Source: AP-15 sp963777435 | GTDB taxonomy: Bacteria > Pseudomonadota > Alphaproteobacteria > ATCC43930 > CGMCC-115725 | DNA: 64,000 nt | NCBI GenBank assembly: GCA_963777435.1 | Contig: CAVZQT010000003.1 | Coordinates: 62,001 to 126,000, forward strand | Direction of reading: 5' to 3' | Shown: positions 52,738-62,296 of the stretch, piece by piece | Numbering within the stretch: position 1 is the stretch's first letter | Layout: every line of letters starts with the position of its first letter | Program-made: the position numbers and the translations under genes | The notes under the pieces: model-generated | Told to the model about the DNA's origin: nothing | What the model saw: the letters and a program-made list of their open reading frames with translations, nothing else | Database searches by the model: none

Positions 52738-53100
52738 TACCCATTTTTGCTGGAGGCAGAGTCACAAATTCCCCGCTTTGCGTCATGGCCGTGCTTGTCA
52801 TGTGGATGGCCGGGTCTCGGCCTTCGGCGGGGGTGTTTGGTGTTCCGACGATCTGGGTATTGGGGTCGAAAACCCTTCAGCTCGTCTCCGCGGCGGCGAC
52901 CTGGCCATGTCGCGGTGCGTTTTGGTTGTCGCCTTCGCGCTGCAACTCGCGTTTGGTCCTCGACACGGGAGGAGCGCTCGGCGTCAATGCCTTCTCTCCG
53001 GGCACGCTGCGAAGAGAGGCATGCGCTTCGGGTTCTGCGCTATAATCGCCGCAGAATCTGATGAAGGCGACCGCGCCGAAAAGCGCAAAGGAGACAGGGA
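52738..53100. other. 363-base gap upstream of the first amidohydrolase
   Basis: Open frames here are shadows. Just before the amidohydrolase there is GGAGACAGGGA, its ribosome site. No terminator or repeat was recognised. Confidence 0.45.
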
Positions 53101-54246
53101 ATGAAAAACGGTTTTAAGGTATTCGACACCGACACGCACGTGATGCCGGCGGCCGAAGTCATCGAGCGGTATGTCGATCCCGACTTCCGCCCGCGCCTGA
53201 AGGAACTAGAGCCCTACCGCACGCCGATGCGGCAATCGGCCGAATACCAAGGCGCCTTGCACGGTTACCGCATTCACCCGCAATTCTATCGCCGGGTGCT
53301 CGGCGAGGCGGCGCCGCGGCCCGATCATAGCGGCCGCGACACGGTATGGATGGGCGCCAAGGTGCCGCGTCCCGGCGTGCAGGACGACAACGCCGCCAAC
53401 CGCGTCGCCGACATGGACGACGAGGGCACCGACGTGCATTTTCTCGTGCCCGGCGGCTGGTCGAGCCTGATCGGCGTCGACGACGTCTCGCTCGAGACCG
53501 GCATGATCCGCGCCTTCCATCGCCACATGGCGGATTTCTGCGGGCGGTATCCCGACCGGCTGAAGGGACCGATCGTCGCCTCGACGCGCGATGTCGACAG
53601 CGCGGTCGAAGAAATTAACAGATGGGGGAAATCGAACTGGGCCGTCGCGGTCAAGCCGCAGATCTACAAAGTCCCGGTCGATCACCCGAGCCTCGACCCG
53701 ATCTGGCGCACCGCCGCCGAATACGACCTGCCGATCGTGCACCACAGCTCGACCTGGAACCCGCCCTATTACCCGGGCCACGACGACATGTGGGACAACA
53801 TCTTCCTGGGACGGCTGGCGTCGCACCCCTGGGGCGCCATGCGGTTTGTCGCGGCGTTTATCGGCGGCGGCATTTTGGACCGTCATCCGTCACTGCGCTT
53901 TGGCACGCTCGAATGCGGCTTTGGCTGGCTGCCGTTTTGGGGTAAGCGCATGGACGAGCAGTACGACTATGTCGGCTCGACCGCCGAATTGAAGATGAGG
54001 CCAAGCGAATATTTGCAGAGCGGGCGCTATTTCTGCAGCATCGAGCGGCAGGAAGGGGAGGAAATGTACCGGGTGGTGAGCGGCTTCCTCGGCGAGGACG
54101 TGCTGATGTACGCCTCTGACTACCCGCATTCGGAATGCCAGTTCCCAAATTCGATCGACAACATTCTCGCCTGGCAGAGCCTCAAGCCGCAAACGCAGCA
54201 GAAACTCTTCTGGGACAACGCCAACCGCTTCTACCGCCAGACGTGA
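53101..54246 (+). CDS. amidohydrolase-2 family metal-dependent hydrolase/decarboxylase (1)
   Basis: A 381-residue TIM-barrel enzyme. VFDTDTHVMPAAEVI has the DxH-type first metal motif. LPIVHHSSTWNPPYYPGHDDMW carries the next metal His. ECGFGWLPFWGKRMDEQ and VLMYASDYPHSECQFP (Asp) end the barrel. Family members (ACMSD, gamma-resorcylate decarboxylase, 2-pyrone hydrolases) act on aromatic acids or lactones. The substrate is unknown. A VOC protein and a second family member follow, which points to degradation of an aromatic or lactone compound. ATG at 53101; the frame is intact. Confidence 0.87.
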   Translation: MKNGFKVFDTDTHVMPAAEVIERYVDPDFRPRLKELEPYRTPMRQSAEYQGALHGYRIHPQFYRRVLGEAAPRPDHSGRDTVWMGAKVPRPGVQDDNAANRVADMDDEGTDVHFLVPGGWSSLIGVDDVSLETGMIRAFHRHMADFCGRYPDRLKGPIVASTRDVDSAVEEINRWGKSNWAVAVKPQIYKVPVDHPSLDPIWRTAAEYDLPIVHHSSTWNPPYYPGHDDMWDNIFLGRLASHPWGAMRFVAAFIGGGILDRHPSLRFGTLECGFGWLPFWGKRMDEQYDYVGSTAELKMRPSEYLQSGRYFCSIERQEGEEMYRVVSGFLGEDVLMYASDYPHSECQFPNSIDNILAWQSLKPQTQQKLFWDNANRFYRQT

Positions 54247-54395
54247 CGCCACCGCGTCTTAACGTCGGCTTTGTTCCGCAACTACTTTCGAAGCGACGGC
54301 CCGCCCGCTCGACGGGGGGTCGGTCCTGCGCTTCCGATCCGTTGCCCACTTCTGCGGAGTTTGACTTAGACTAAACCTGCGAAGGAGAAACAGCG

Positions 54396-54839
54396 ATGTA
54401 TATCGATCACGTCGGCATCAACACGAATGACATGGAAGCCACGCTGCAGTTTTACTGCGGTATACTGGGCATGCGGTTAGTCCGCACCGCACGTACGCCA
54501 AATGGGCGTCGGCATTACAATGTCGAGATCGGTGGCGGCAATGCTTTCGCGGTGTTCGATGGTGCCGAGCTCCCGACGACGGGCGAGCGCCAACATGTGA
54601 ACCACCTGGCTCTACCGGTGGATACGCTTGAGGAATTTGACGCCACCTACCAACGACTCAAGGACCATGGGATCGGTGTGACGGACATTATCGAACGGGG
54701 GTACGGCAAGACCTTCTACTTCCAGGATCCGAACGGCATTCGGTTGCAAATTGAATTGCAGACCAAACAGGACGTGGACAGCTTGGAAGGCGATCCCGAG
54801 CCTGTCCCGTATGTGCGCGCATTGCTACAGCGGGTTTAG
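54396..54839 (+). CDS. VOC-family (glyoxalase/extradiol dioxygenase-like) protein
   Basis: A 147-residue VOC protein. YIDHVGINTNDMEATLQFYCGILGMRLVRT opens the first beta-alpha-beta-beta-beta unit with the metal His. VNHLALPVDTLEEFDATYQRLKDHGIGV opens the second with the second His. YGKTFYFQDPNGIRLQIELQ carries the Glu. This His-His-Glu set binds a divalent metal. It may be a lyase, isomerase or dioxygenase. The ATG at 54396 follows GAAGGAGAAACAGCG. It lies between two amidohydrolases on the same strand. Confidence 0.87.
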   Translation: MYIDHVGINTNDMEATLQFYCGILGMRLVRTARTPNGRRHYNVEIGGGNAFAVFDGAELPTTGERQHVNHLALPVDTLEEFDATYQRLKDHGIGVTDIIERGYGKTFYFQDPNGIRLQIELQTKQDVDSLEGDPEPVPYVRALLQRV

Positions 54840-54999
54840 TGCTGGCCACGGGTCCACTATCCTACAGGCATCCAAGAAACTGGACGGACGGGCATCGTCG
54901 ACTGCGCCGGAAAGGGACCGCTGGCAGCAGCCGAATGGCACGGGCTTAACGCCGTGGCTCATCGTCATGACATGCATAGGGAACTGAAGAGGTGAAACC

Positions 55000-56052
55000 A
55001 TGGCATCGCGTGGTGAAGAGCTCCTGATCTCAGCGGATTCGCACATCGTCGAGGACCCGCATTTATGGGAAGACCGACTGCCAGCAGCTTTCAAAGACCG
55101 AGCGCCGGTGTTTCCCGAGCGGGAGGTGGGCGGACTCTTCCAGGCCCACGCGGGTGGATGGGACCCGCACGAGCGGGTGAAGGAGATGGCAGTTGACGGG
55201 GTAAGCGGTGAGGTCCTCTACCCGAGCTTCGCCATGAACCTGTTCGGCCTCCAGGACGCCGCCTTACAGGAGGCCTGCTTCCGGGTCTACAATGACTGGA
55301 TCCTGGAATATTGCTCTGTTGCTCCCGACCGCCTCTATGGTGTGTCCTGTATTCCTACCTGCGACATTGACTATGGAGTGGCGGAGCTGGAGCGCTGCCG
55401 GAAGGCTGGGCTGCCCGGGGCGCTGGTGTGGCAAGCTCCGCCGCCGGAGCTTTCTTTCGCCACAAACCACTATGAGCGTTTGTGGTCAGCGGCTGAGGAT
55501 CTGGAGGTCCCCATCAGCCTCCACATCCTCACCGGCCAGCCGTTCCCTTGGCCGCGGCCGATTGGCCCAAGCGGCCGACGCCAGGCCTTCGAGACCATGT
55601 GCAGTGCGGTGAACAACAAACTGCTCTACGCCTCCAACGCCATGTCCGATCTGATTATGACGGGCGTGCTGGAGCGTTATCCCCGGCTGAAATTCGTGCT
55701 CGTGGAGAACGAAGTGAGCTGGATTCCCTTTTGCCTAACACAGTACGACAAATACTGGGGTCGGGGAAATCTGGACTCGCCGCTCAGCATGTTCCCCAGC
55801 GAATACTTTTTCCGCCAGTTCTACGCCACGTTTTTCAACGATCCACCGGCCCGCTGGATCTTCGATGCCTGGGGCAGCAACAATCTGATGTGGTCCAACG
55901 ATTATCCCCATCCGAATTCGACATGGCCCAAGTCTTGGGACGTCATCACACGGGATTTGGGGCACCTGTCGGAGGAGACACGGTCTCGGTTGCTGCGAGA
56001 CAACGTGGGGCGGTTGTACAAGCTGCCGGTGCCGACGCCCGCATCAGTGTAA
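55000..56052 (+). CDS. amidohydrolase-2 family metal-dependent hydrolase/decarboxylase (2)
   Basis: A 350-residue member. LLISADSHIVEDPHLWEDRLP holds the DxH motif. VPISLHILTGQPFPWPRP carries the central metal His, and LVENEVSWIPFCLTQYDKYW and NNLMWSNDYPHPNSTWP (Asp) complete the barrel. GC content and codon use seem lower than in the first amidohydrolase, so the two may have different origins. The ATG at 55000 follows GAAGAGGTGAAACC. A seven-codon stub of a near-identical gene start lies beside IS5 copy C at 34669-34689. Confidence 0.87.
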   Translation: MASRGEELLISADSHIVEDPHLWEDRLPAAFKDRAPVFPEREVGGLFQAHAGGWDPHERVKEMAVDGVSGEVLYPSFAMNLFGLQDAALQEACFRVYNDWILEYCSVAPDRLYGVSCIPTCDIDYGVAELERCRKAGLPGALVWQAPPPELSFATNHYERLWSAAEDLEVPISLHILTGQPFPWPRPIGPSGRRQAFETMCSAVNNKLLYASNAMSDLIMTGVLERYPRLKFVLVENEVSWIPFCLTQYDKYWGRGNLDSPLSMFPSEYFFRQFYATFFNDPPARWIFDAWGSNNLMWSNDYPHPNSTWPKSWDVITRDLGHLSEETRSRLLRDNVGRLYKLPVPTPASV

Positions 56053-56167
56053 TGAAGCGCACTGGAGGCGCTGATCGTCTACATCATCAGTAGGAGGAGG
56101 TGAACTTTGTGCCCTACCGCCTTGCCTCGCTCCACGGGTTGCGGCGAGAGGGCGTCGGCGAAGCGCC

Positions 56168-57251
56168 TCAGTTCAGCCGGGTGACCAGCGGTGCCAGGAA
56201 GTAGCGCAACACCGGCGACCATTTGGCGTGCTCGGGGCCGCTGGAGGAATGGCCGAGATCGCTGTCGAGCTCGAAATAGCGCGCCTCGACCCCGGCCGCG
56301 GTCAACGCCTTGATGACATCGGGCGCGATCTTTGGCGGGAACAGCGCGTCGGTGCGGCACAGGATGTAGAGCACCTTAGCCTTGATCCGGGCGAAATCCG
56401 GCCTGGTGTCGAAGCCAAGCAGGGCGCGGCGCAAGATGATCAACGAGTTGGCGTCCCATTTGGCGGCCCAGTTCGCGGCCTGGTCGCGGATCGCCGCCTC
56501 GCGCGCCGAGGGATCAGGGAAACGCGGCGCGAGCGCGGTCTCGATGCCGTAGCGCTTCAAGGTCTCGACCCGGATGTCGGTCAACACCGTCTTGCACGCC
56601 GCCTTGCCGTAATAGCGGCCGCCATGCCATTCGGGATCGCTGGCGAGCCGCCTCCAACTCGGCCAATTGCTTGTGCGTGTTGACCGAGGCCCAGGGTGCC
56701 GTGTTGACCGGCACGATCGCGTCGATGAAATCGGGGTAGGCGACCGCCCATTGGAACGCCTGGTAGCCGCCATAGGAGGGACCGGCGACCGCGACCAGGT
56801 GGCGGATTCCGAGATGGTCGAGCAAGGCTTTCTGCGCGGCGACGATGTCGCGGACCCTGATGTTCGGAAAATCGGGGCCATAGGCCTCGCCGGTCTGCGG
56901 GTTGGTGTTGCCGGCATTGGTCGAGCCGAAGGAGGACCCCAGCATGTTCGAGGCGACGACGAATAATTTGTCGGTGTCGATCGCCTTGCCCGGCCCGATC
57001 AGGCCGTCCCACGAGCCCGGCTGGTTGCCGTTCGCCGGGTTGCGGCCGGCGAAATGGTGGTTGCCGGTGTAGCCATGCGTGCACAGGATGGCGTTGCGGC
57101 CGCCATTTGATCCATTGGCGGGCGCCAGCCGGCCATAGGTCTCATAGGCGATCCTCGCCTCGGGCATGACCGTGCCGTCGGTGAGCGGGAAATTGCGCAA
57201 CGTGAAGAACCGGTCCCCGTCGGCGCCGGGGTGCCGCGGCAGGTCGTTCAT
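56168..57251 (-). pseudogene. MetX-like alpha/beta hydrolase (homoserine acetyltransferase fold), frameshifted
   Basis: Two frames give about 360 residues. The first (to about 56645) has FPLTDGTVMPEARIAYETYGRL, CTHGYTGNHHFAG, NMLGSSFGSTNAGNTNPQTGEAYGPDFPNIRVRDIVAAQKALLDHLGI and the nucleophile in VAGPSYGGYQAFQWAVAYPDF. The second continues LASDPEWHGGRYYGK and ends with CRTDALFPP (Asp) and ELDSDLGHSSSG (His). The triad is complete, so the fold is that of homoserine O-acetyltransferase and related acyltransferases or hydrolases. The shift is near 56648 (one G too many). ATG at 57251. Confidence 0.8.
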
Positions 57252-57576
57252 TGTTTTCCTCCGCAAGAATGCAGGCTTCCACTGTGCCATGCCGGCATCG
57301 GCCGGTCACGCATCGCTCGAGTGCCTCCAGCCGGCTATGCCGCGTTGCCTTTAACCGGCACAGTCTTTGATCGAAGCGCGCGATGCGCCGCTTCTGGTAC
57401 CTCCTCTGAGAGCCTCGCCAAGAAACGCGAAAATTGCGCTACGCCTATAGGAATTCTATCAGTTGCGGGTCGAGCGAGGCGATGAGATGCTCGCCGAGGC
57501 CGCTGTGGGGCCGTGCGCCGAGCGCGAGACGAAGGTACTCCTTGACCGGTCTTGCCCGGCGTCGTGACAACTGCAT

Positions 57577-58737
57577 CTAACGTCGCCTCACCGCCTCCAC
57601 CATTCGCGTTATAATCTGCCTCAGAATCGGAGCCGGCGTCGCGAAATTCAGCCGCGCGAAGCCCGCGTAATCGACACCAAACGTCTCACCAAAATTCAGC
57701 CCAACCCTGGCCTGATCCAGGAAGAACTGCCCGGCTGGGCACGACAATTCCAGCGCGCGGCAATCGAGCCAAGCCAGATACGTCGCCTCGGGCACCCGCA
57801 TCGTCACGCCTGGTAGGTCGGCTTCGATAATGTGCGCCAGCCAATCGCGGTTCGCGCGCAACTGAGCGAGAATCTCGTCAAGCCAGTTCTGTCCGTCGTC
57901 CCAGGCCGCGACGGTGGCATCGACACCCGTCACACCTGGTGAACCGAGCAATCGTGACGGGATGCGGCGTCCAAAGCGTTCCTTCAGTTCTGGGCTACCA
58001 AAATGCATGACAGCGCAGCGCAGAGCCGGGATGTTGAAGCTCTTGGTCGCCGAGGTGATGGTAATGGTGCGAGCGGCGATCTCCGGATGCAGCGACGCCA
58101 GCGGAGTATGCGTGTTGCCGGGATAGACGATGTCCGCATGAATCTCGTCGGACACCACTACCAGATCGTGCCGGATCGCGAAGTCCGCGACCTCCTCCAG
58201 TTCCGCCCGGGTGAAGGCGCGCCCGGTGGGGTTCTGCGGATGGCAGAATATCAGCATGCGCAGGCGCGGATCATGGGCCGCCTCATAGGCGCCCAACTCT
58301 AGCACCCACTTCGTGCCGTCATCGCGCATCGGGTTGGCGATCAGGCGACGACCCGTGTCCTCGATCGCGCGGATAAAGGGCGGATAAGAGGGAAGCTGCA
58401 ACAGGATCGCGTCGCCCGGTTCGCTGAACGCCAAGACCGAGGAGAAGCTGGCCTGTACCAGATCACCGATCGCAATCGTGTCGGCGGGATCGGTGTGCCA
58501 GCCGAAGCGCCGCTGCATGCGGCGGACAAAGGCCGCGGCCAGCACCCCCTCGCGCGCGGCATAGCCATATTCCTGGTTCTGTATCAGGCGCGTCAGCGCA
58601 GCGGTGATCGAGGGCGCGACGCCGAAATCCATGTCAGCGACCCACGCCGGCAGCACGTCGGGCGGAAACTTGTGCCACTTGCTAGTGCGCCGCGCCCGCA
58701 ACGTGGCGATGTCGAAGTCGGTTGCGCCGATTGTCAT
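57577..58737 (-). CDS. PatB/MalY-type PLP-dependent C-S lyase or aminotransferase
   Basis: A 386-residue fold-type I PLP enzyme. PAWVADMDFGVAPSITAAL is the N-terminal PatB/MalY signature. IFCHPQNPTGRAFTRAELEEVADFAIRHDLVVVSDEIHADIVY carries the Asn and Asp that hold PLP. TITSATKSFNIPALRCA has the Schiff-base Lys, and FARLNFATP the carboxylate-binding Arg. Members are cystathionine beta-lyases or related C-S lyases. The ATG at 58737 follows GAGAGAAGATGC; an upstream in-frame start at 58758 is less likely. It stands next to the MetX-like gene on the same strand, consistent with sulfur amino-acid metabolism. Confidence 0.88.
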   Translation of the reverse strand: MTIGATDFDIATLRARRTSKWHKFPPDVLPAWVADMDFGVAPSITAALTRLIQNQEYGYAAREGVLAAAFVRRMQRRFGWHTDPADTIAIGDLVQASFSSVLAFSEPGDAILLQLPSYPPFIRAIEDTGRRLIANPMRDDGTKWVLELGAYEAAHDPRLRMLIFCHPQNPTGRAFTRAELEEVADFAIRHDLVVVSDEIHADIVYPGNTHTPLASLHPEIAARTITITSATKSFNIPALRCAVMHFGSPELKERFGRRIPSRLLGSPGVTGVDATVAAWDDGQNWLDEILAQLRANRDWLAHIIEADLPGVTMRVPEATYLAWLDCRALELSCPAGQFFLDQARVGLNFGETFGVDYAGFARLNFATPAPILRQIITRMVEAVRRR

Positions 58738-59306
58738 GCATCTTCTCTCCACTGTCACGCGCGGCCCCCGCGGACGGCGAGGATCAGCCGACTTATCTCC
58801 CGACGACGACGGCTACACCACATCATGAATTCGATTGTAGAACACCGTCCCCTCACCGCGATACGAGCATGTCAGAGAACAAAAGAGCGCGAGAGAATCC
58901 TTCCCGCCTCGCTTTGCCCTTCTACTGTGACAGGCGCACCCGGAGGGTCGTGCTTGAGGACGGCCGCAGCACGTGTGAACGGGTCGGCACAGTCTTTCAA
59001 TGGGACCATCTTACTCCGCCGCCATTTCTGCTAGCCCGATCAGGCGTGGGAATTAGCCCATTCGTGCCCGTCGAGCTTCTAATCGCCCGAACTCCGCTCC
59101 ATTGCTTGAAAAAGGAGCGCCGGTGCTGGTCGTGCACTTCGCGCTGCGGGTTCGCTAAAGGGACCTTCATCGGAAGCCGAGGCAACGGGGAAGATGCTCC
59201 CGTAAACGGTCATTCAGGTCGAAACCATTTAATATTCCTCCCGGATAGGGAGGGTTGCCCAACGGCCCATCTTCCGTGGCTGGCTCACGCATAGCCACGC
59301 AGGCGA
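58738..59306. other. 569-base gap without a recognisable gene
   Basis: A 140-codon open frame on the plus strand exists but has no family similarity, no ribosome site and an Arg/Cys-rich shadow composition. No hairpin terminator was identified. Confidence 0.5.
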
Positions 59307-60983
59307 CTAAGTGCTGCCTCCCGTCGCGCTTGCAATCACTGGCGACACATCGGCGCGCGTGTCATCCTTTGACTGCACTGAGCCGAACGGACGCACCAGC
59401 ATCCGTCGGACGCGTATCGGGGCTGGACCGACGTGAAAGGCCATCGCTCGCTGTTCGAGCGCGCCCTCCGATGGGGTGGAGCGATTGCGTTGGCGCAAGT
59501 AGTCGAACCAGGTCGGGCAGTGATAACGCTCGGTCCACAATTCTGGATCGGCAATGTCGCGCGCAATCGACCAGCCATAAGCGCCGTTACGCTGGCGGAA
59601 CAGCCGCACCTGCTGCATCACGTCATGAAACGCTCGCGCGTTGTTCGGGGTAACCCGATATTCGATCTCGACCACCAAGGGCCCGCTGCGGCCGCTCAGT
59701 GTCAGCCGGACCTCGGGATCGTCAAGCATCATGGTCTCTTCGCCGCGCGTGCCGATGCGCGGCATGCGCAGCCACAGGCCGATGAGCGGCGAAGCGAGCA
59801 TGAAGGCGGCCGAGACCAGCAATGCCGTTTCGATACCCGCATAATCTGTGAGGCGGCCCCAGCCCCAGCTGCCAATGGCGATCCCGCCTGAAGATGCTGC
59901 CTGATAGGCCGCAAGCGATCGCCCGGCCACCCAGCGCGGCGCCGACAGCTGCACAGCAATACCGAGCACCGCCCAGGCCAGCATCCACCCGGCCCCCGCC
60001 ACGACCAGCGCAGCTGCCGTCAACGCCGGTTCGCGGCTCAGCGCCACTACGGCAGTGGGCCCGCCCATCGCGAACGCGCAGGCACGGATCGCCGCCTCGC
60101 CGCTCATGCGTTGGCGCAGCTTGGTGAGGTTGAGGGCGCCGATCACCGCACCCAGGCCAAAGGCGCCGAGCATGATGCCATAGGTCTGGGGCCCGCGATG
60201 CAGCAGATCGCGCATCACCAGCGGCATCAGGGCGATGATTGCGCCACCGATCATACCAGTCACCATGCTGCGGGTCAGAACGATCTTGATCGATGGTGAA
60301 TTGGTGATGTAGCGCACGCCCGAAATGATGGCGCGGCGCAGCTTTTCGGGCGGCAGACGCGAGGCTTCGGCGACGCGTTTCCAGAGAAACAGCGCGGCGA
60401 TCAGTGGCAGATAGAGCGTCGCGTTTAGCGTGAACGCCGCCATCGCGCCGGCCGCCGCAACGACAACGCCACCAATCGCCGGACCTATACTGCGCGCGAT
60501 ATTGTAGCTGATGCCGTTCAGAGCGACCGCGGCCGGAAGATTTTCCGCTGGCACCTGCTCGGTGACCGAGGATTGCCAGGCCGGTCCCATCAGTGCCATG
60601 CCGCTACCGACAGCAAAGCAGAGTCCTAGCAAGAGATTCGGCGTGACCAAGCCGAGCCAGGCAAACGCCGCCAGGACGGTCGCGCCGGTGAGCGCTATAC
60701 TTAGACCGACCAGCGCCACGACGCGGCGGTCATACATATCAGCGATCGCGCCGGCGGGCATCGAGATCAGCATGACCGGCGCCGTCAGCGCAGTCTGCAC
60801 GAGCGCGACTTTGTCCGCCGAGGACGTCATTTGCGTCATCGCCCAAGCCGCGCCGACGCCCTGGATCAGGATCCCGAGATTGGAAAGCAGGCTGGCGAGC
60901 CAGATGCGCCGGAAGGTGATGTGGCGCAGTGGGGCAGTGATGCCGTCGGCGCTAACCGTATGCGCCTTGGATGCAATCGTCAT
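59307..60983 (-). CDS. MFS_3-type exporter with a C-terminal antibiotic-monooxygenase-like domain
   Basis: A 558-residue protein. Twelve helices span about residues 20-420, with PAGAIADMYDRRVVALVG (motif A), GPAWQSSVTEQVPAENLPAAVALNGISYNIARSIGPAIGG (MFS_3/EntS signature) and a second-half GLGAVIGALNLTKLRQR loop. The C-terminal 130 residues (VEIEYRVTPNNARAFHDVMQQVRLFRQRNGAYGWSIARDIADPELWTERYHCPTWFDYLRQRNRSTPSE) form a ferredoxin-like ABM-type domain that is typical for this subgroup. Likely exporter of a small molecule. ATG at 60983; the frame is intact. Confidence 0.87.
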   Translation of the reverse strand: MTIASKAHTVSADGITAPLRHITFRRIWLASLLSNLGILIQGVGAAWAMTQMTSSADKVALVQTALTAPVMLISMPAGAIADMYDRRVVALVGLSIALTGATVLAAFAWLGLVTPNLLLGLCFAVGSGMALMGPAWQSSVTEQVPAENLPAAVALNGISYNIARSIGPAIGGVVVAAAGAMAAFTLNATLYLPLIAALFLWKRVAEASRLPPEKLRRAIISGVRYITNSPSIKIVLTRSMVTGMIGGAIIALMPLVMRDLLHRGPQTYGIMLGAFGLGAVIGALNLTKLRQRMSGEAAIRACAFAMGGPTAVVALSREPALTAAALVVAGAGWMLAWAVLGIAVQLSAPRWVAGRSLAAYQAASSGGIAIGSWGWGRLTDYAGIETALLVSAAFMLASPLIGLWLRMPRIGTRGEETMMLDDPEVRLTLSGRSGPLVVEIEYRVTPNNARAFHDVMQQVRLFRQRNGAYGWSIARDIADPELWTERYHCPTWFDYLRQRNRSTPSEGALEQRAMAFHVGPAPIRVRRMLVRPFGSVQSKDDTRADVSPVIASATGGST

Positions 60984-61127
60984 GGACCATGGACGCAATT
61001 GTCGCCGACCACGCTCGGCATCTTACGCAGGAAAGCCAGGCTGACCGAGACTGGAGTGTTGCACGGCTGCGTTGCCGGAATACCGGGGTCACTGCCATGA
61101 TTACGGCACAAAACTGAAAAGGCGCCT

Positions 61128-61594
61128 CGAGCACTGGCGTTTTGCCGGTTTTGACGATGTACTTGGGTCCGCGCACCACTGCGGCCGGATTCATGGCACC
61201 ACTTGACCCGTCACCAGCCAGTTGAACAGCATGCGCACCGCCGCCTGCTGCTGCTTGACCCCCGGTGCCCCGTGTTTCTCCTGTAATTCTTTGACCCATG
61301 CCACATCGAACGGACGGATCGCAGTGAGCGAGCGTCAGCCCGCGATTCTCGCACCAGGCGAAAAACCCATTGCAGGCCCGGGAATAAGCCCGCCGCGTGT
61401 GGTCGTTGTTGATGTTGGCGGTAAGGAACTCGACATAGCGCCAGCCCGCCTGGTCGCCGCCGGCGTCGGTGATCAGCGCCGGCGCGACATAGCTGCTGGT
61501 CGGGCTGGTAATCGCCGTCTCGGTGATCGGTGGTTCGATGGTGGCGGGAAGCTGGTGGTCGGGGGGCGTGATGGGCCCTGCTCTACCACAGATG
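61128..61594 (-). pseudogene. tyrosine recombinase N-terminal remnant
   Basis: Pieces in order on the minus strand: AGWRYVEFLTANINNDHTRRAYSRACNGFFAWCENRGLTLA, then in the next frame IRPFDVAWVKELQEKHGAPGVKQQQAAVRMLFNWLVTGQVVP, then in the first frame again MNPAAVVRGPKYIVKTGKTPVLEA, where similarity stops. This is the core-binding domain of a phage-type integrase with two shifts and no catalytic domain. A 31-base palindrome stands directly upstream. Confidence 0.75.
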
Positions 61595-61625
61595 TTCTTA
61601 GTGATAAGGACGTTATCACTAAGAA
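61595..61625. repeat. perfect 13-5-13 palindrome upstream of the recombinase remnant
   Basis: Arms TTCTTAGTGATAA and TTATCACTAAGAA with the 5-base centre GGACG. Two recombinase-binding arms around a short spacer is the layout of tyrosine-recombinase core sites, and it is AT-rich in GC-rich surroundings. A hairpin in RNA is the alternative. Confidence 0.75.
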
Positions 61626-61905
61626 GATCTCCGGCGGGATGATCCGGCTGCGGAGCCGCCAGACGGCAGCCATATCTTAATCGCGGCTCCTTGCCAGCTC
61701 TCCCGCGCGTTTGCCGCTCGCGGCCTGAACTTTGTTGCTCTAGAAAGAATCGATCCCACGCAGATCGGAGCCGCAGTTGAAGAAAACTGCCAAAGCGAGC
61801 AATGCAATCCGAGCCAACAAACGGAAGGCCAAACTGAGGGCGAAACACCGCCGCCAGCGGGCGCGGGCGATCGGCTAAGCTAAGCGGACCCAACTTTCTG
61901 AATGT

Positions 61906-62295
61906 TTACGCGAACGCTCTATTTATTCCCGGACTTCCGATCGCAGCCGGGCCAGCAGGCAGGGGCGGGTAGGCATATGTTCCGAATGTCGGCACGATGC
62001 CGATCCGCGAAGTCGCGGCAACCATCAAACTCGCTACCACCGAGGGGTCCTGACGCGGCACGGCGATGCCGTGCTTCAAATAGATCTCGGTCGATCCGGC
62101 CCAGCTTTCGCCGACATAGGACGAGTTTTCGAGCAGTACATAATCAAAGCAGGCCCGCTCCAAGGCGCGCCCCACATCGACGAACAGCTCGGGGAACATC
62201 CATGTCGAGCCGATGTGACCGGTCCAGCGCTCGCCCCAAGCGCGGACGCTCGATCGTTGCAGAAACCATCCGAGATGAAATGGCTTGTCCGACAT
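61906..62295 (-). pseudogene. N-terminal part of an LLM-class flavin monooxygenase
   Basis: From ATG at 62295 it reads MSDKPFHLGWFLQRSSVRAWGERWTG, then DVGRALERACFDYVLLENSSYVGESW and PSVVASLMVAATSRIGIVPTFGTYAYPP, the opening of luciferase-like (NtaA/SnaA-type) monooxygenases. After about residue 110 the similarity ends and a stop follows at 61906; full members have over 400 residues. The start is one base after the hydantoinase B stop (TAGaATG), so both were in one operon before the loss. Confidence 0.8.
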
Positions 62296-62296
62296 T

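Noticed and set aside
58866..59294. Plus-strand frame of about 140 codons
   Set aside because: No ribosome site, no recognised motif, shadow-like composition.
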